From Candidatus Sumerlaeota bacterium (lineage in GTDB: Bacteria; Sumerlaeota; Sumerlaeia; JAFGJS01), in NCBI GenBank assembly GCA_016928995.1, contig JAFGJS010000065.1, positions 1 to 64,000 on the forward strand: DNA of 64,000 bases, read 5' to 3'. Under the pieces are notes generated by a model, which saw only the letters and a list, made by a program, of their open reading frames with translations, ran no database searches and was not told the DNA's origin. This document shows positions 1 to 8,354 of this stretch, in pieces. The translations under genes and the position numbers were made by a program. The first letter of the stretch is position 1. Each line of letters begins with the position of its first letter.

Positions 1-117
1 ATGGGAAAATCGACACTGCGAGCCTCTCACTTCCGCCATTCGCTGTCCGCTGAAAAACGAACGCCGCTCGAAAACGGAATTGTCCTGAATAATACACAAT
101 TTCCATGCTTTTTTTCA

Positions 118-148
118 TTGACATCGTTAGCGCGATCTGGCCTAATAT
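118..148 (+). promoter_or_regulatory. Sigma-70-like promoter for the cold-shock gene
   Basis: A perfect TTGACA (118-123) is followed by TAATAT (143-148) with a 19-bp spacer. The start codon is at 278, so the transcript would carry a leader of roughly 120 nt. Long structured leaders are typical of cold-shock mRNAs, where they act as thermosensors. The promoter call is by motif only. Confidence 0.5.
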
Positions 149-277
149 AAGTCTTACTTCAATACAAGCGTTTTTCAGTACCCTCGGAAATCAAGTCCTG
201 CGGGAAATTCTGATCGCAAAAAAATTGAAGAATAATATCACACCGGCTCATTAATAGAGCCTGAGAGGAAAAGTGCC

Positions 278-481
278 TTGAGTACTGGTACAGTCAAGTG
301 GTTCAACGATCAAAAGGGCTTCGGTTTTATCGCGCCCGACGAAGGTGGACAGGACCTGTTCATCCATCATTCCAACATCGTGGTGGAAGGTTTCCGCACG
401 CTGCACGAAGGCCAGAAAGTGGAATTCGTGGCGGGCCAGGGCCGCAAAGGCCCGGAAGCCACAGAGGTTCGCCCCTGCTAA
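278..481 (+). CDS. csp: Cold-shock domain protein (CspA family)
   Basis: Small single-strand RNA/DNA-binding protein, 67 residues, the usual family length, made of one five-stranded OB-fold cold-shock domain. RNP1 is visible as KGFGFIAPD (residues 13-21) and RNP2 as DLFIHHS (26-32). The family melts secondary structure in mRNA at low temperature. The start is TTG at 278, chosen because it gives the standard N-terminus (STGTVKWFN) and has GAGAGGAA 7 nt upstream. It appears monocistronic, with its own promoter upstream and a strong intrinsic terminator downstream. Identification is secure; whether it is cold-induced or constitutive cannot be told. Confidence 0.95.
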   Translation: MSTGTVKWFNDQKGFGFIAPDEGGQDLFIHHSNIVVEGFRTLHEGQKVEFVAGQGRKGPEATEVRPC

Positions 482-511
482 CATTCGTTGCCACTGTTGA
501 ATGAATTGAAA

Positions 512-550
512 AACCCCGCCCGTTTATCAGGGCGGGGTTCTTTTATTTTT
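512..550 (+). terminator. Bidirectional intrinsic terminator between csp and hydA
   Basis: A 10-bp perfect GC-rich stem (AACCCCGCCC at 512-521 pairing with 530-539) with an 8-nt loop is followed by a T-rich tract on the plus strand. It is preceded by an A-run (507-513) that gives U residues on the minus strand. It can therefore end transcripts of both convergent genes. Confidence 0.9.
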
Positions 551-602
551 CAAATGCCGTCTCTTCCTGTTGGATCGACAGCAGCATGCACGATTTCCGG
601 CC

Positions 603-2420
603 TCATGCATGCGGCGTGTAATGCGTATGCAGCAATTGGTGCGAGAGATGGCTGAGCGGTTTCTGCAAAAACGTATCATAAAGGGCCTGCACTTCATGAT
701 TCTCGTGGCTCATACGCACGGCGCACACCTCGCGGTCGTCGCGGTTGAGTCCATCAGCCCGTGAGCGCTTCGTGGCGATGTTCGTTGGAATCGGCTGACC
801 GCCGCCGCCAATGCATCCCCCTGGACAGGCCATGAACTCGATGAAGTGGTATTCCGCGAATTCGCCGCCCGCTCGCACCGACTCACAAACCTTGCGCGCG
901 TTCCCAAGACCATGCGCCACAGCCACCTTAACCGTCATGCCATTGACCGGCAAACTTGCGCGTTTGATGCCGTCGCTGGTTCCCAAATCATCGAATTCGA
1001 GCGGCGAAGGCGGCGCATTGGTGAGTAACGTGACCGCTGTACGCAACGCCGCCTCCATCACGCCGCCGGTGCGCCCGAAAATAGGCGCAGCCCCGGTATA
1101 AGCGCCGAGGATCGGATCCGCCTCCTCCTCGGGCATTTCATTCAGATTGATGTCTGCCATTTTAAGCAATCGCGACAATTCGCGCGTTGTGAGCACAAGA
1201 TCGACATCCTGATAGACGATCTGCGTGGAATCCTGCGGCTTTTCCGACTCGCGCCAGTATGCCGCTGCGTCGTTCATTTCCGGACGCATGGCCTCTGTTT
1301 TTTTGGCTGTGCAGGGCATGAACGAGATAACCCGCATCTTCTCCGGCTTCACTCCAAGCTTTTCCGCGCCCGCTGACTTGGCCACCGCGCCAAACATCTG
1401 CTGCGGACTTTTCGCCGAGGAGATGTGCGGCAGGAGCTCGGGAAAGAATGTCTCGGCGAAACGAACCCAACCGGGCGAGCACGACGTGAACATCGGCAAT
1501 GTGCCATTGTTGCTGATTCGCTCAATCAGCTCCGAACCTTCTTCCATGATTGTCAGATCAGCCGTGAAATTGGTGTCCCACACCTGCTTGAAACCCAACC
1601 GGCGCAGCGCGGCATAGAGTTTCTTCGTGACCAGTTCCCCATCGGGGATGCCGAACTCCTCGCCCAGCGAGGCGCGGACGGCTGGCGCGAATTGACATAC
1701 GCAGTAATGCTCATCGCGATGCAGCAATTCCCACGCCGTCGCGGTTTCATCCACTTCGCACATAGCTCCGAGCGGCCTAGCGAAGGCGCAATTACGGCAT
1801 CTCATGATTTCAGTCGCTGCGTTGAGTTTCCCGATGGCGCCCATGGGGCAATGATGGATGCATTGGCCGCAACGCACGCACCGGCTTTCATCCACGAGCA
1901 CGCCCAGTTCGTCATCCATGCTCAAGGCCTCAACGCCCTGAACGTCCCGGCAGGTCTCCACGCAAGCGCCGCAACGGATGCATCGGTTCGGATCATGCCG
2001 GATGGACGGCGCGGCGCCGCGCTCGGAAAACGAAAATTTCTCCCATTCCTCGATGGTGATCTGTCCGGCGTTTTCCCCCTCCACAGCTGTCAAATTCTGC
2101 CATTGACGGATGAAATGGCACTCATGATTTTCGATCAGCAGGCGCGCCCGTCCGGTGTGAAGGGCTTCGATCTCCGGAGTGCGCGTGGCGATGGATGTGT
2201 TTTCACGCACGGTGCGAGCCGCCAGCGCCGGCAAAGGAATCACCTGCCCGTCAACCTCGGCCAGGCCGAGCAGCGGACACATGGGATTGCGAATCCATTC
2301 TCTGGCAGAGCCAAGCGGCGGTTCAGAGAGCGACTCATTGGCTTGGCGGATGGCGTCGAGAAGCGTAGAGCCTTCAGGTATCTCAAGTTGCTTTTGGTTG
2401 ACGTGTACGCGTACAAGCAT
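603..2420 (-). CDS. hydA: [FeFe] hydrogenase catalytic subunit with atypical N-terminus and L1 motif
   Basis: 605 residues. It should reversibly reduce protons to H2 using ferredoxin- or NADH-derived electrons. Two [4Fe-4S] ferredoxin motifs are intact (C147/C150/C153/C157 and C181/C184/C187/C191). The H-domain has L2 MPCTAKKTE (C370) and L3 FMACPGGCIGGGGQP (C532, C536). Oddities: L1 reads TSCSPGW (312-318), with Ser315 where the TSCCP consensus has the second Cys. The N-terminal 130 residues keep the length of the usual [2Fe-2S] plus His-Cys3 region but hold only C48 and C101. An insert between the ferredoxins and the H-domain adds C208, C211 and C221. The start is ATG with GGAG 5 nt upstream. 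No HydEFG maturases or HydBC partners are in the window. Family certain; activity and subgroup uncertain. Confidence 0.93.
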   Translation of the reverse strand: MLVRVHVNQKQLEIPEGSTLLDAIRQANESLSEPPLGSAREWIRNPMCPLLGLAEVDGQVIPLPALAARTVRENTSIATRTPEIEALHTGRARLLIENHECHFIRQWQNLTAVEGENAGQITIEEWEKFSFSERGAAPSIRHDPNRCIRCGACVETCRDVQGVEALSMDDELGVLVDESRCVRCGQCIHHCPMGAIGKLNAATEIMRCRNCAFARPLGAMCEVDETATAWELLHRDEHYCVCQFAPAVRASLGEEFGIPDGELVTKKLYAALRRLGFKQVWDTNFTADLTIMEEGSELIERISNNGTLPMFTSCSPGWVRFAETFFPELLPHISSAKSPQQMFGAVAKSAGAEKLGVKPEKMRVISFMPCTAKKTEAMRPEMNDAAAYWRESEKPQDSTQIVYQDVDLVLTTRELSRLLKMADINLNEMPEEEADPILGAYTGAAPIFGRTGGVMEAALRTAVTLLTNAPPSPLEFDDLGTSDGIKRASLPVNGMTVKVAVAHGLGNARKVCESVRAGGEFAEYHFIEFMACPGGCIGGGGQPIPTNIATKRSRADGLNRDDREVCAVRMSHENHEVQALYDTFLQKPLSHLSHQLLHTHYTPHA

Positions 2421-2628
2421 GGTATCTCCATTTTTGATAAATATTCACACTTATCCACAAAAAGTATTACGCTGCAGGATAGCCATCCAGAGACGTTCTG
2501 CAAGGAAAAAATCACACGTTTTTAGTTTTCGTATGATCACAGGGATTCAGAACACGTGTTCGGATAACAGCAGACGCTGCTGATGGACTGAAAATGCAAG
2601 TCTTAATCACTGGATGCTGAATATAGGA

Positions 2629-3225
2629 TCAATGCCGTTTATAACGGCCCATGAGCTGAGTTTCAGCGAGCACATGATCCTTCATTGCGTCCAGCAACTC
2701 GGTCTTTGTCTTACCGGCGGGCAATCCCAATTGACAGTCCAACGCGTAGAGTTTGAAAAAGTAACGGTGTGTCCCGCTGGGAGGGCATGGGCCGCCATAA
2801 CCATAACGTCTCCAACTGTTCAGGCCGTGTTTCGCGCCGCCGCCGGGCTCCTTGTCACGAGGATATGCCTCGGACAATTCGTTCACCGTCGCGGGCAGAT
2901 CATACAACACCCAATGCACCCAGTCGCCGTTCGGCGCGTCGGGATCGTCGCAGATCAAGGCGAAGCTCTGCGTCCCGCCGGGCGCGCCGCTCCAGGCCAG
3001 GGCTGGAGAGACGTCCTTGCCGTCGCACGAGTATTGCGCGGGGATCATCCCCTTGTCTTGAAAAGCCGGGCTGGTCAGTTGCATTGTCATTGTCGTGGCT
3101 CCTTTCGTTTCCGGATCGGCCGGAATATCAGAGCTCGCTGTCTCGCCGTTCTGGCAGGCGGCGATGAGGCATAACGCCCCCATCCATACTAGCAGCAAAC
3201 GCAGAGGCAGCGGAAAGATCATCAT
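2629..3225 (-). CDS. YbhB/YbcL-type PEBP-family lipoprotein
   Basis: 198 residues. A hydrophobic N-terminus ends in the lipobox LIAAC, so the protein is probably lipid-anchored outside the inner membrane. The rest is a phosphatidylethanolamine-binding-protein fold of the bacterial Raf-kinase-inhibitor-like type. Visible family motifs are DPDAPNGDWVHW and GPCPPSGTHRYFFKLYALD. Bacterial members have no settled function; ligand binding and protease or kinase inhibition have been suggested for homologues. The start at 3225 (ATGATG) has GGAG 4 nt upstream and puts the signal peptide at the N-terminus; a longer reading would bury it. It is transcribed towards hydA and lies 208 bp upstream of it. 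Confidence 0.88.
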   Translation of the reverse strand: MMIFPLPLRLLLVWMGALCLIAACQNGETASSDIPADPETKGATTMTMQLTSPAFQDKGMIPAQYSCDGKDVSPALAWSGAPGGTQSFALICDDPDAPNGDWVHWVLYDLPATVNELSEAYPRDKEPGGGAKHGLNSWRRYGYGGPCPPSGTHRYFFKLYALDCQLGLPAGKTKTELLDAMKDHVLAETQLMGRYKRH

Positions 3226-3371
3226 TTTGCTCCGTGAAAGCGCATCTTGATCGACGCCGGGAACGCCGTAACGACGGGGCGTTCCATCCAGCAGTCCAAA
3301 AGAAGCCTTGCATGAGACCAAAATGCGGTGATATGATATTTGAGAATGAAAAACCGGTCAAGGACGATCCA

Positions 3372-3632
3372 ATGTCGAATCCTGAAAACGACGGCTATTC
3401 GCTGGCGTTTCGCCTGGCGCGGGAGAGCGAGCGCATCGTCGATCTGATCCTGCACTCGGAACTGGAATGGATCGACATCCAGTTCGAAATCGAGCGAATG
3501 CGCGAGCAGGTGCAGGAAGAAATGCCGGAGCGCGAAGGGGCGTTTGAGCGGATTTACGAGAGTCGTTTCATCCGATTGTGGCGGCAATGGCGCGCCTGCG
3601 CCGAAGTCTGGCGCCACGGCGAGTGGCGATAG
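3372..3632 (+). CDS. Small hypothetical charged helical protein
   Basis: 86 residues, not recognised. The sequence is rich in Glu, Arg and Trp and looks almost wholly alpha-helical (ESERIVDLILHSELEWIDIQ and following), ending in WRQWRACAEVWRHGEWR. There is no signal peptide or membrane segment, so it is likely cytoplasmic and could form a helical bundle or coiled coil. The start at 3372 was chosen for the AAGGA sequence 8 nt upstream; earlier in-frame ATGs give an unlikely Arg-rich extension. It is divergent from the PEBP gene. Confidence 0.6.
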   Translation: MSNPENDGYSLAFRLARESERIVDLILHSELEWIDIQFEIERMREQVQEEMPEREGAFERIYESRFIRLWRQWRACAEVWRHGEWR

Positions 3633-3741
3633 GCGACTGCATTCAATGGTGTTATAATCAAATCGAGCGCCGATCGAGGATCTAATTTTCGGTAATTGAC
3701 GGCACTGAATCGTCCTTAGAAAAATTTTTGGCTTTTTGCGG

Positions 3742-3770
3742 TTGACAATGTTCATGAACCTCCATATGCT
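3742..3770 (+). promoter_or_regulatory. Near-consensus sigma-70 promoter for a small secreted peptide
   Basis: TTGACA (3742-3747), exactly 17 bp, then TATGCT (3765-3770). The predicted transcript start is about 40 nt before the ATG at 3819. It is among the best promoter matches seen in the window. Confidence 0.75.
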
Positions 3771-3818
3771 ATTTAAGTTCTTCATCAACGATATTTTCCA
3801 GGATAGGAGCATTTCAAT

Positions 3819-3992
3819 ATGAAAAAATTCGTAGCAATTTTATCCGCAATGGCGTTGATGTTTGCTTTTGTGATGCAGGTTGGTTATGAAAAACCCGCTA
3901 ACGCTGATAAAGACGGCAAGCAGAACTTTGGAATCAGCGACAATCCAACACCGAGCCGGAACAATCCGGATGTTTGGACGCAGTACTATTAA
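3819..3992 (+). CDS. Tiny secreted peptide precursor (57 aa)
   Basis: Begins MKKFVAILSAMALMFAFVMQ, a classical signal peptide (KK, then a hydrophobic core), with a likely signal peptidase I site after PANA (residue 29). This would leave a 28-residue hydrophilic peptide ending NPDVWTQYY. AGGAG lies about 9 nt before the ATG, a near-consensus promoter sits upstream, and an intrinsic terminator follows about 100 nt after the stop, so this is a complete single-gene unit. No known family is recognised. Possible roles are a signalling peptide, a surface or envelope component, or an accessory to the polysaccharide operon that follows on the same strand. Existence is well supported; function is unknown. 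Confidence 0.75.
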   Translation: MKKFVAILSAMALMFAFVMQVGYEKPANADKDGKQNFGISDNPTPSRNNPDVWTQYY

Positions 3993-4089
3993 TTTCACTC
4001 GAATCCATTCCGCAAACAATGGATAATATTTGATGTGACTGCTTCGCATTGCGAAGAGATGAAATCAGAAAAATTTGTCATGTGTACGA

Positions 4090-4126
4090 AGTGGAGATTT
4101 TTTTATAAATTCTCCACTTTTTTATT
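4090..4126 (+). terminator. Intrinsic terminator after the small peptide gene
   Basis: A perfect 9-bp stem, AGTGGAGA at 4090-4097 with its complement at 4111-4118, encloses an AT-rich loop and is followed by TTTTTTATTT. It separates the peptide gene from the polysaccharide operon. Confidence 0.8.
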
Positions 4127-4267
4127 TGCGATGAAACCGCTGAACTGGCAGTTTGTTCAAGCAGGCGGTCTTATCAGGGCGCAGACTTCTTGTCCCTCTT
4201 CAGCGCGGGCGGCTTACGCTTCCCGTCAATTCGTATGACTCCGGTTCCAGGGGAGAGAAGGAAATCG

Positions 4268-7246
4268 ATGAATCGATCCATGCACTATGCCGCGTTGTGC
4301 CTGTGTTGTTTGCTTTCCATGCCGGGCATCGCTCAAAACGCTCAAGAAAATATTTCCAAGAGTTCAAAATTCTCGACGCTCCAGGAAACGGAAAGCATCG
4401 ACAAACGCGAACTTTTGACGCCGCCAGCGTTCAGCGCTTCCGAGACGATCGAGAAGCCGTACCGCCGCAATCAGCAAATCCTCTCATCCTTGCAGGAATT
4501 CAGCACGATTCAGAGCGCGCCGGTGAATCCTTACTACATCCTTGGCCCGCGGGATGAGATTGTCATCAATCTTTGGGGCAAAGTGGTGCGTTCCTTCACG
4601 CCGACGGTGGACGAGGATGGTTTCATCCGGCTCGATTTCGACGGATCGGAATTGCGCTTTTCCGTGAACGGCGTTTTCTATAAAGATTTAAAACAAACCA
4701 TTTTGCGCGAACTATCCAAGATTTCCAGCGATGTGGATATCGATCATCCCGCGACAAGCCCGATCAAAGTGGATGTTTCGCTGGGCAAAATTCGCGGCAT
4801 CAATGTCACGGTCTTGGGCGAGGTGAAGTCTCCCGGGCAATACACGCTTGATGCGACGGCCGGCTCGATCTTCAATGTGATCGCCACAGCGGGCGGATTG
4901 ACCAATAACGCCTCGTTGCGTCAAATCATCATTCGCCGCGCGGGAGGCCGGTCGGAATCGGTCGATCTGCAGGCTTTCGACCTGTACCATGTGCTGGAAA
5001 GCGGAGCGATCAACGAAACGCTGTTTCATTTGCAGGAAGGCGATATTCTGATTGTGCGTCCGCTGGGACCGGCGGTGACGATTGAAGGGGCGGTGAAACG
5101 CCCCGGGTTTTATGAAATCATCGACGGTGAAACGCTGAAAAACGTGGTGGAGTTCGCGCAGGATTTTGAGCCGGGCGCCAATCGCCAGAAAGTCCATGTT
5201 CTGCGGATCAACGTCGGCGGGCAAAATCAGTATCTGGACGTCGATTATGAGGCCGAAGCGGAATTCGCGCTGTTTGACGGCGATCGGATCCGCGTGGACC
5301 GCAGGCCCATGACGCGGCGCTACAATATCGTGGAACTCAGCGGCGGCGGCGTCCGGACGCCGGGCATTTACCAGTTCAAAGCGGGCATGACGCTGAAGGA
5401 CTTGATCCAGATCGGCGAAGGCTTTCATGAAGACGCCTACCTGGAAAGCGTGATGTTTGTGCGCACCAATGAAGACTTCACGATGGATTTTTCCACAATC
5501 GACCTGAGCCAGTTCGATTCCAACACGGAAATTCAGGGAACCTTGCTGCGTCCGTTGGATAAAATCATCGTCTTTTCCAGATTCCAGAAGGCCGGCGGTG
5601 AAAAATACGTGACAATCTCCGGTCATGTGAAGGAGCCGGGACAGTATGAACTGAGCTATAAAATGACGCTCTACGACCTGGTTTTCATCGCCGGAGGATT
5701 TACAGATCCGGATTATCTGGAGAAGACTTACCTGGATCGCGCGCTGCTGACTCGCGAGGAAGCAGGGCAGCAGATGGATATTTCCTTCCACCTCGGACGG
5801 TTGCTGGAGGGGAACGCGGCTGAAAATCACAAACTGCAAAGCAACGACCACGTGCGGATCTACTCCCGCGCCGAGATCGAGGGCAATAAAACGGTCCGGC
5901 TGAGCGGACATGTCAAAAAATCCGGTCAGTATCCCCTGAAGAAGGATATGCGGGTGAGCGACCTGCTGTTCCTGGGCGGCGGCTTTGAGGATCTGGAGTT
6001 CCGCAGCCAGACGTACCTGAAGCGCGCGGACATTATTCGCGTCGATCCGGAGACGCAGGAAAAGAGACGCATCCCCTTCAACCTGGAAGAAGCGCTCAAG
6101 GAAAATCCCGCAGAGAATCTCCTGCTGGAAAATCAGGATCAAGTGGCCGTGTATTCCTTCGTGCAATTCCAGGACAAGCAGCGAGTGAGCATCGAGGGTG
6201 AAGTGCGCGCGCCGGGCGAATACGAACTGACGCAGGACATGACACTGCAGGATTTGATCGCCCTGGCCAAAGGGCTGACGGAAAACGCGGATCCACAGTT
6301 GATCGAAGTGGCGCGCGCCGCAAGTCATTCGGACGATGGCGACAGCGATCAACTGGCGAACATCATGATGGCGGATCCGTCGCCGGAGTCTTTTTTCCTG
6401 CGCAATCAGGACATGGTCTTCGTGCGGCGGAAAAAAGACCGCATGGATAAAAGAATCGTCTCCATCGAAGGCGAAGTGGCTTATCCCGGCAAATACGCGC
6501 TGCTGACGCAGACGGAGCGTCTTTCCGATCTGGTTCGCCGGGCTGGAGGCCTGCGCGAAGGCGCGGCGCCCGAGGCGGCGCTGCTGTACAGACAACAGAT
6601 GCCTGCGGTTGATGAACTCATTCCGGCGTGGAAACAGCCGGAGCCGGAACCGGAGCGCAAGCCGCTGGAATTCGAGGTTGAGTTTAGCTCGCCGACGCTG
6701 AAAGTCGTCATCGCGCCGGAGGAGCAGGAGAAGATTGAACAACTCGAAGCGGAATCACAGGAATCCGGTCAGAAAGTTTCCATCAACCTGGCCCAGGCGC
6801 TGCGAGATCCTCAAGGCCGGGAGGATATGATCCTGCTCGACGGCGACCGGCTCGTGATTCCGAAGCAAAACTGGACGGTGCAGGTGACGGGAGCGGTGTT
6901 GCTTCCCGGCGCGATGCAACACAATCCAGGCAAGCCGCTGTCGCACTACATCGAGCTCGCGGGCGGGTATCTCCCGGAAGCCGATGAGGCGCGCACGGTC
7001 GTGATTCTGCCCAATGGCGAAGCCCGAAGGGCGAAATCTTTTTTCCGCTCCTTCGATCCGCCGGCAGGCAGCGTGATTTACGCGCCTTTCAAGAATGAAG
7101 TTTACAGACGTTCCGCGGATGGAACCGCCGCGCCGCTGGCGCAGATGAACGAAGCGACAAAACAGCAGGATTCGGCGTCCGGCGTTGAAAACGGCAATCG
7201 GCCGGAAGCGGATAATAATATGAAAATGAGAACGCTTGCTCCTTGA
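4268..7246 (+). CDS. Polysaccharide export protein with eight SLBB repeats (Wza-like)
   Basis: 992 residues, far longer than Wza (about 380). It has a signal peptide (residues 1-22, ending GIAQ) and a Poly_export domain at about 87-154 (NPYYILGPRDEIVINLWG). Eight SLBB-type units follow, each recognisable by a G-x-V-x-x-PG-x-Y core: VTVLGEVKSPGQY, VTIEGAVKRPGFY, VELSGGGVRTPGIY, VTISGHVKEPGQY, VRLSGHVKKSGQY, VSIEGEVRAPGEY, VSIEGEVAYPGKY and VQVTGAVLLPGAM. It probably forms or lines the periplasmic/outer-membrane channel for a surface polysaccharide. The start at 4268 has a GAGAAGG sequence upstream and exposes the signal peptide. It is the first gene of an overlapping operon with the Wzz-like and ligase/polymerase-like genes. 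No obvious C-terminal amphipathic helix for an outer-membrane pore is seen. Confidence 0.9.
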   Translation: MNRSMHYAALCLCCLLSMPGIAQNAQENISKSSKFSTLQETESIDKRELLTPPAFSASETIEKPYRRNQQILSSLQEFSTIQSAPVNPYYILGPRDEIVINLWGKVVRSFTPTVDEDGFIRLDFDGSELRFSVNGVFYKDLKQTILRELSKISSDVDIDHPATSPIKVDVSLGKIRGINVTVLGEVKSPGQYTLDATAGSIFNVIATAGGLTNNASLRQIIIRRAGGRSESVDLQAFDLYHVLESGAINETLFHLQEGDILIVRPLGPAVTIEGAVKRPGFYEIIDGETLKNVVEFAQDFEPGANRQKVHVLRINVGGQNQYLDVDYEAEAEFALFDGDRIRVDRRPMTRRYNIVELSGGGVRTPGIYQFKAGMTLKDLIQIGEGFHEDAYLESVMFVRTNEDFTMDFSTIDLSQFDSNTEIQGTLLRPLDKIIVFSRFQKAGGEKYVTISGHVKEPGQYELSYKMTLYDLVFIAGGFTDPDYLEKTYLDRALLTREEAGQQMDISFHLGRLLEGNAAENHKLQSNDHVRIYSRAEIEGNKTVRLSGHVKKSGQYPLKKDMRVSDLLFLGGGFEDLEFRSQTYLKRADIIRVDPETQEKRRIPFNLEEALKENPAENLLLENQDQVAVYSFVQFQDKQRVSIEGEVRAPGEYELTQDMTLQDLIALAKGLTENADPQLIEVARAASHSDDGDSDQLANIMMADPSPESFFLRNQDMVFVRRKKDRMDKRIVSIEGEVAYPGKYALLTQTERLSDLVRRAGGLREGAAPEAALLYRQQMPAVDELIPAWKQPEPEPERKPLEFEVEFSSPTLKVVIAPEEQEKIEQLEAESQESGQKVSINLAQALRDPQGREDMILLDGDRLVIPKQNWTVQVTGAVLLPGAMQHNPGKPLSHYIELAGGYLPEADEARTVVILPNGEARRAKSFFRSFDPPAGSVIYAPFKNEVYRRSADGTAAPLAQMNEATKQQDSASGVENGNRPEADNNMKMRTLAP

Positions 7247-8352
7247 ACGAAAACAATGCTCCAACACATCATGCCCCGCAACCGGAGAACTGGCCCGATG
7301 AGCCGGTGCTGCTGGATTATTTGCTGCCGATCGCCAAATGGCGCTGGATCATTATCACGGGCGTGGCGCTGGCGGGAGTCATCGGGCTGATCATCGCACT
7401 CAACCAAAAGCCGTACTACACTTCCACATTGTATCTGATCCCTCATGGCGCATTTGGCGAAACGGGCGAACTGGAATCGCTGGTCGGCCGGACAGGGAGA
7501 GAGCTGGGGCGAAGCCAAAACTCCAGTATGATTCAGGATTATTATGCTCATGCCTTTGGCTCGCGGCCCGTGCTGCGCCGATTGCTGGAGCGGTCCTTTT
7601 CAACCTCTGGCAACAAAGAGCCTCAAACGCTGCTGAAACTGCTGTCCGTTCCAGCAGGCTCTCCAGCGTTTCAACTGGAGAAAGGATTGGATCGGGTCAA
7701 ACGCGATATGACTGTGCGCGTCAGCGGCGGCAAGATTGTCGCGGTTTCATACACATCGCACGATCCGCAGCTCTCCGCGGACGTGGCGAACGCCATTCCG
7801 GAGATTTACACCGAACTCTCACGGCAGGACGACTCCTCGTCTTCGGTGTTGAGCCTGATCCAGGACCGGCTGCGATCCACGCAGAAAAAATTGACGGCGA
7901 AGGAAAATGAAATCACGGAGATCAAATCCCGGTTGCTGGATTCCATGCAGCCGGACGGCCAGATGCGGCTGAATGTCTTGATGCGTGAAGCCAACGACCT
8001 GGAGCGCTTCATCGAGACGCTCAACTCGGAATTGGCGCTGGCGGAAATCCGGCAGATGCAAAAACAGCAGGAATTAATGCAGGAATTCGACATCATCGAA
8101 CCGGCGGCGCCGCCATTGATGAAAAGCGGCCCCTCCAAGAAACGAACTTTATTGCTGTTTCTGGCGCTGGGCGCGACGCTGACGACGGGCATCATCTTTG
8201 TTGTGGAATACTTTCAAAACGCCCGGCGGCTCAATCAGGATCATCCCTTCTGGCAATACAGCAAACAATCGTTGCGTGATTTCATCATCGTAGGAGCCGT
8301 CGCGATACTCTGCGGCGCGGCGCTTCTGCTTTATCTTCGCATAAGCGGCTGA
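7243..8352 (+). CDS. Wzz-type chain-length determinant / polysaccharide co-polymerase
   Basis: 369 residues. An N-terminal cytoplasmic tail is followed by TM1 (about 33-52), then a periplasmic domain with a long coiled-coil stretch (about 200-280, VLSLIQDRLRSTQKKLTAKE). TM2 lies at about 303-322, preceded by the proline-rich EPAAPP found before TM2 in this family, and an extra C-terminal TM at about 347-366. It has no C-terminal Walker kinase domain. The start codon is TTG at 7243, overlapping the TGA of the export gene by 4 nt, so it is probably translationally coupled. It should set polymer length together with the exporter and the ligase/polymerase. The third TM is unusual. Confidence 0.87.
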   Translation: MNENNAPTHHAPQPENWPDEPVLLDYLLPIAKWRWIIITGVALAGVIGLIIALNQKPYYTSTLYLIPHGAFGETGELESLVGRTGRELGRSQNSSMIQDYYAHAFGSRPVLRRLLERSFSTSGNKEPQTLLKLLSVPAGSPAFQLEKGLDRVKRDMTVRVSGGKIVAVSYTSHDPQLSADVANAIPEIYTELSRQDDSSSSVLSLIQDRLRSTQKKLTAKENEITEIKSRLLDSMQPDGQMRLNVLMREANDLERFIETLNSELALAEIRQMQKQQELMQEFDIIEPAAPPLMKSGPSKKRTLLLFLALGATLTTGIIFVVEYFQNARRLNQDHPFWQYSKQSLRDFIIVGAVAILCGAALLLYLRISG

Positions 8353-8354
8353 CA

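Noticed and set aside
1-150. A 49-codon open frame beginning with ATG at the first base
   Set aside because: It has no visible ribosome site, no protein-like pattern, and overlaps the csp promoter.
2434-2459. FNR-like TGAAT-N4-ATCAA and a perfect DnaA box (TTATCCACA at 2451-2459) upstream of hydA
   Set aside because: The FNR-like site is only 14-28 bp from the start codon, too close for activation, and imperfect. A single DnaA box without clustering is expected by chance and does not mark an origin.
4712-6742. 676-codon open frame antisense to the SLBB export gene
   Set aside because: Composition is that of a GC-rich shadow (Arg/His/Gln-rich); the plus-strand frame has clear domains. The same applies to the long antisense frames at 9093-10325, 10684-12537, 12617-14536, 20654-22168, 22528-23682, 28134-30620, 32377-33477 and 45565-46689.
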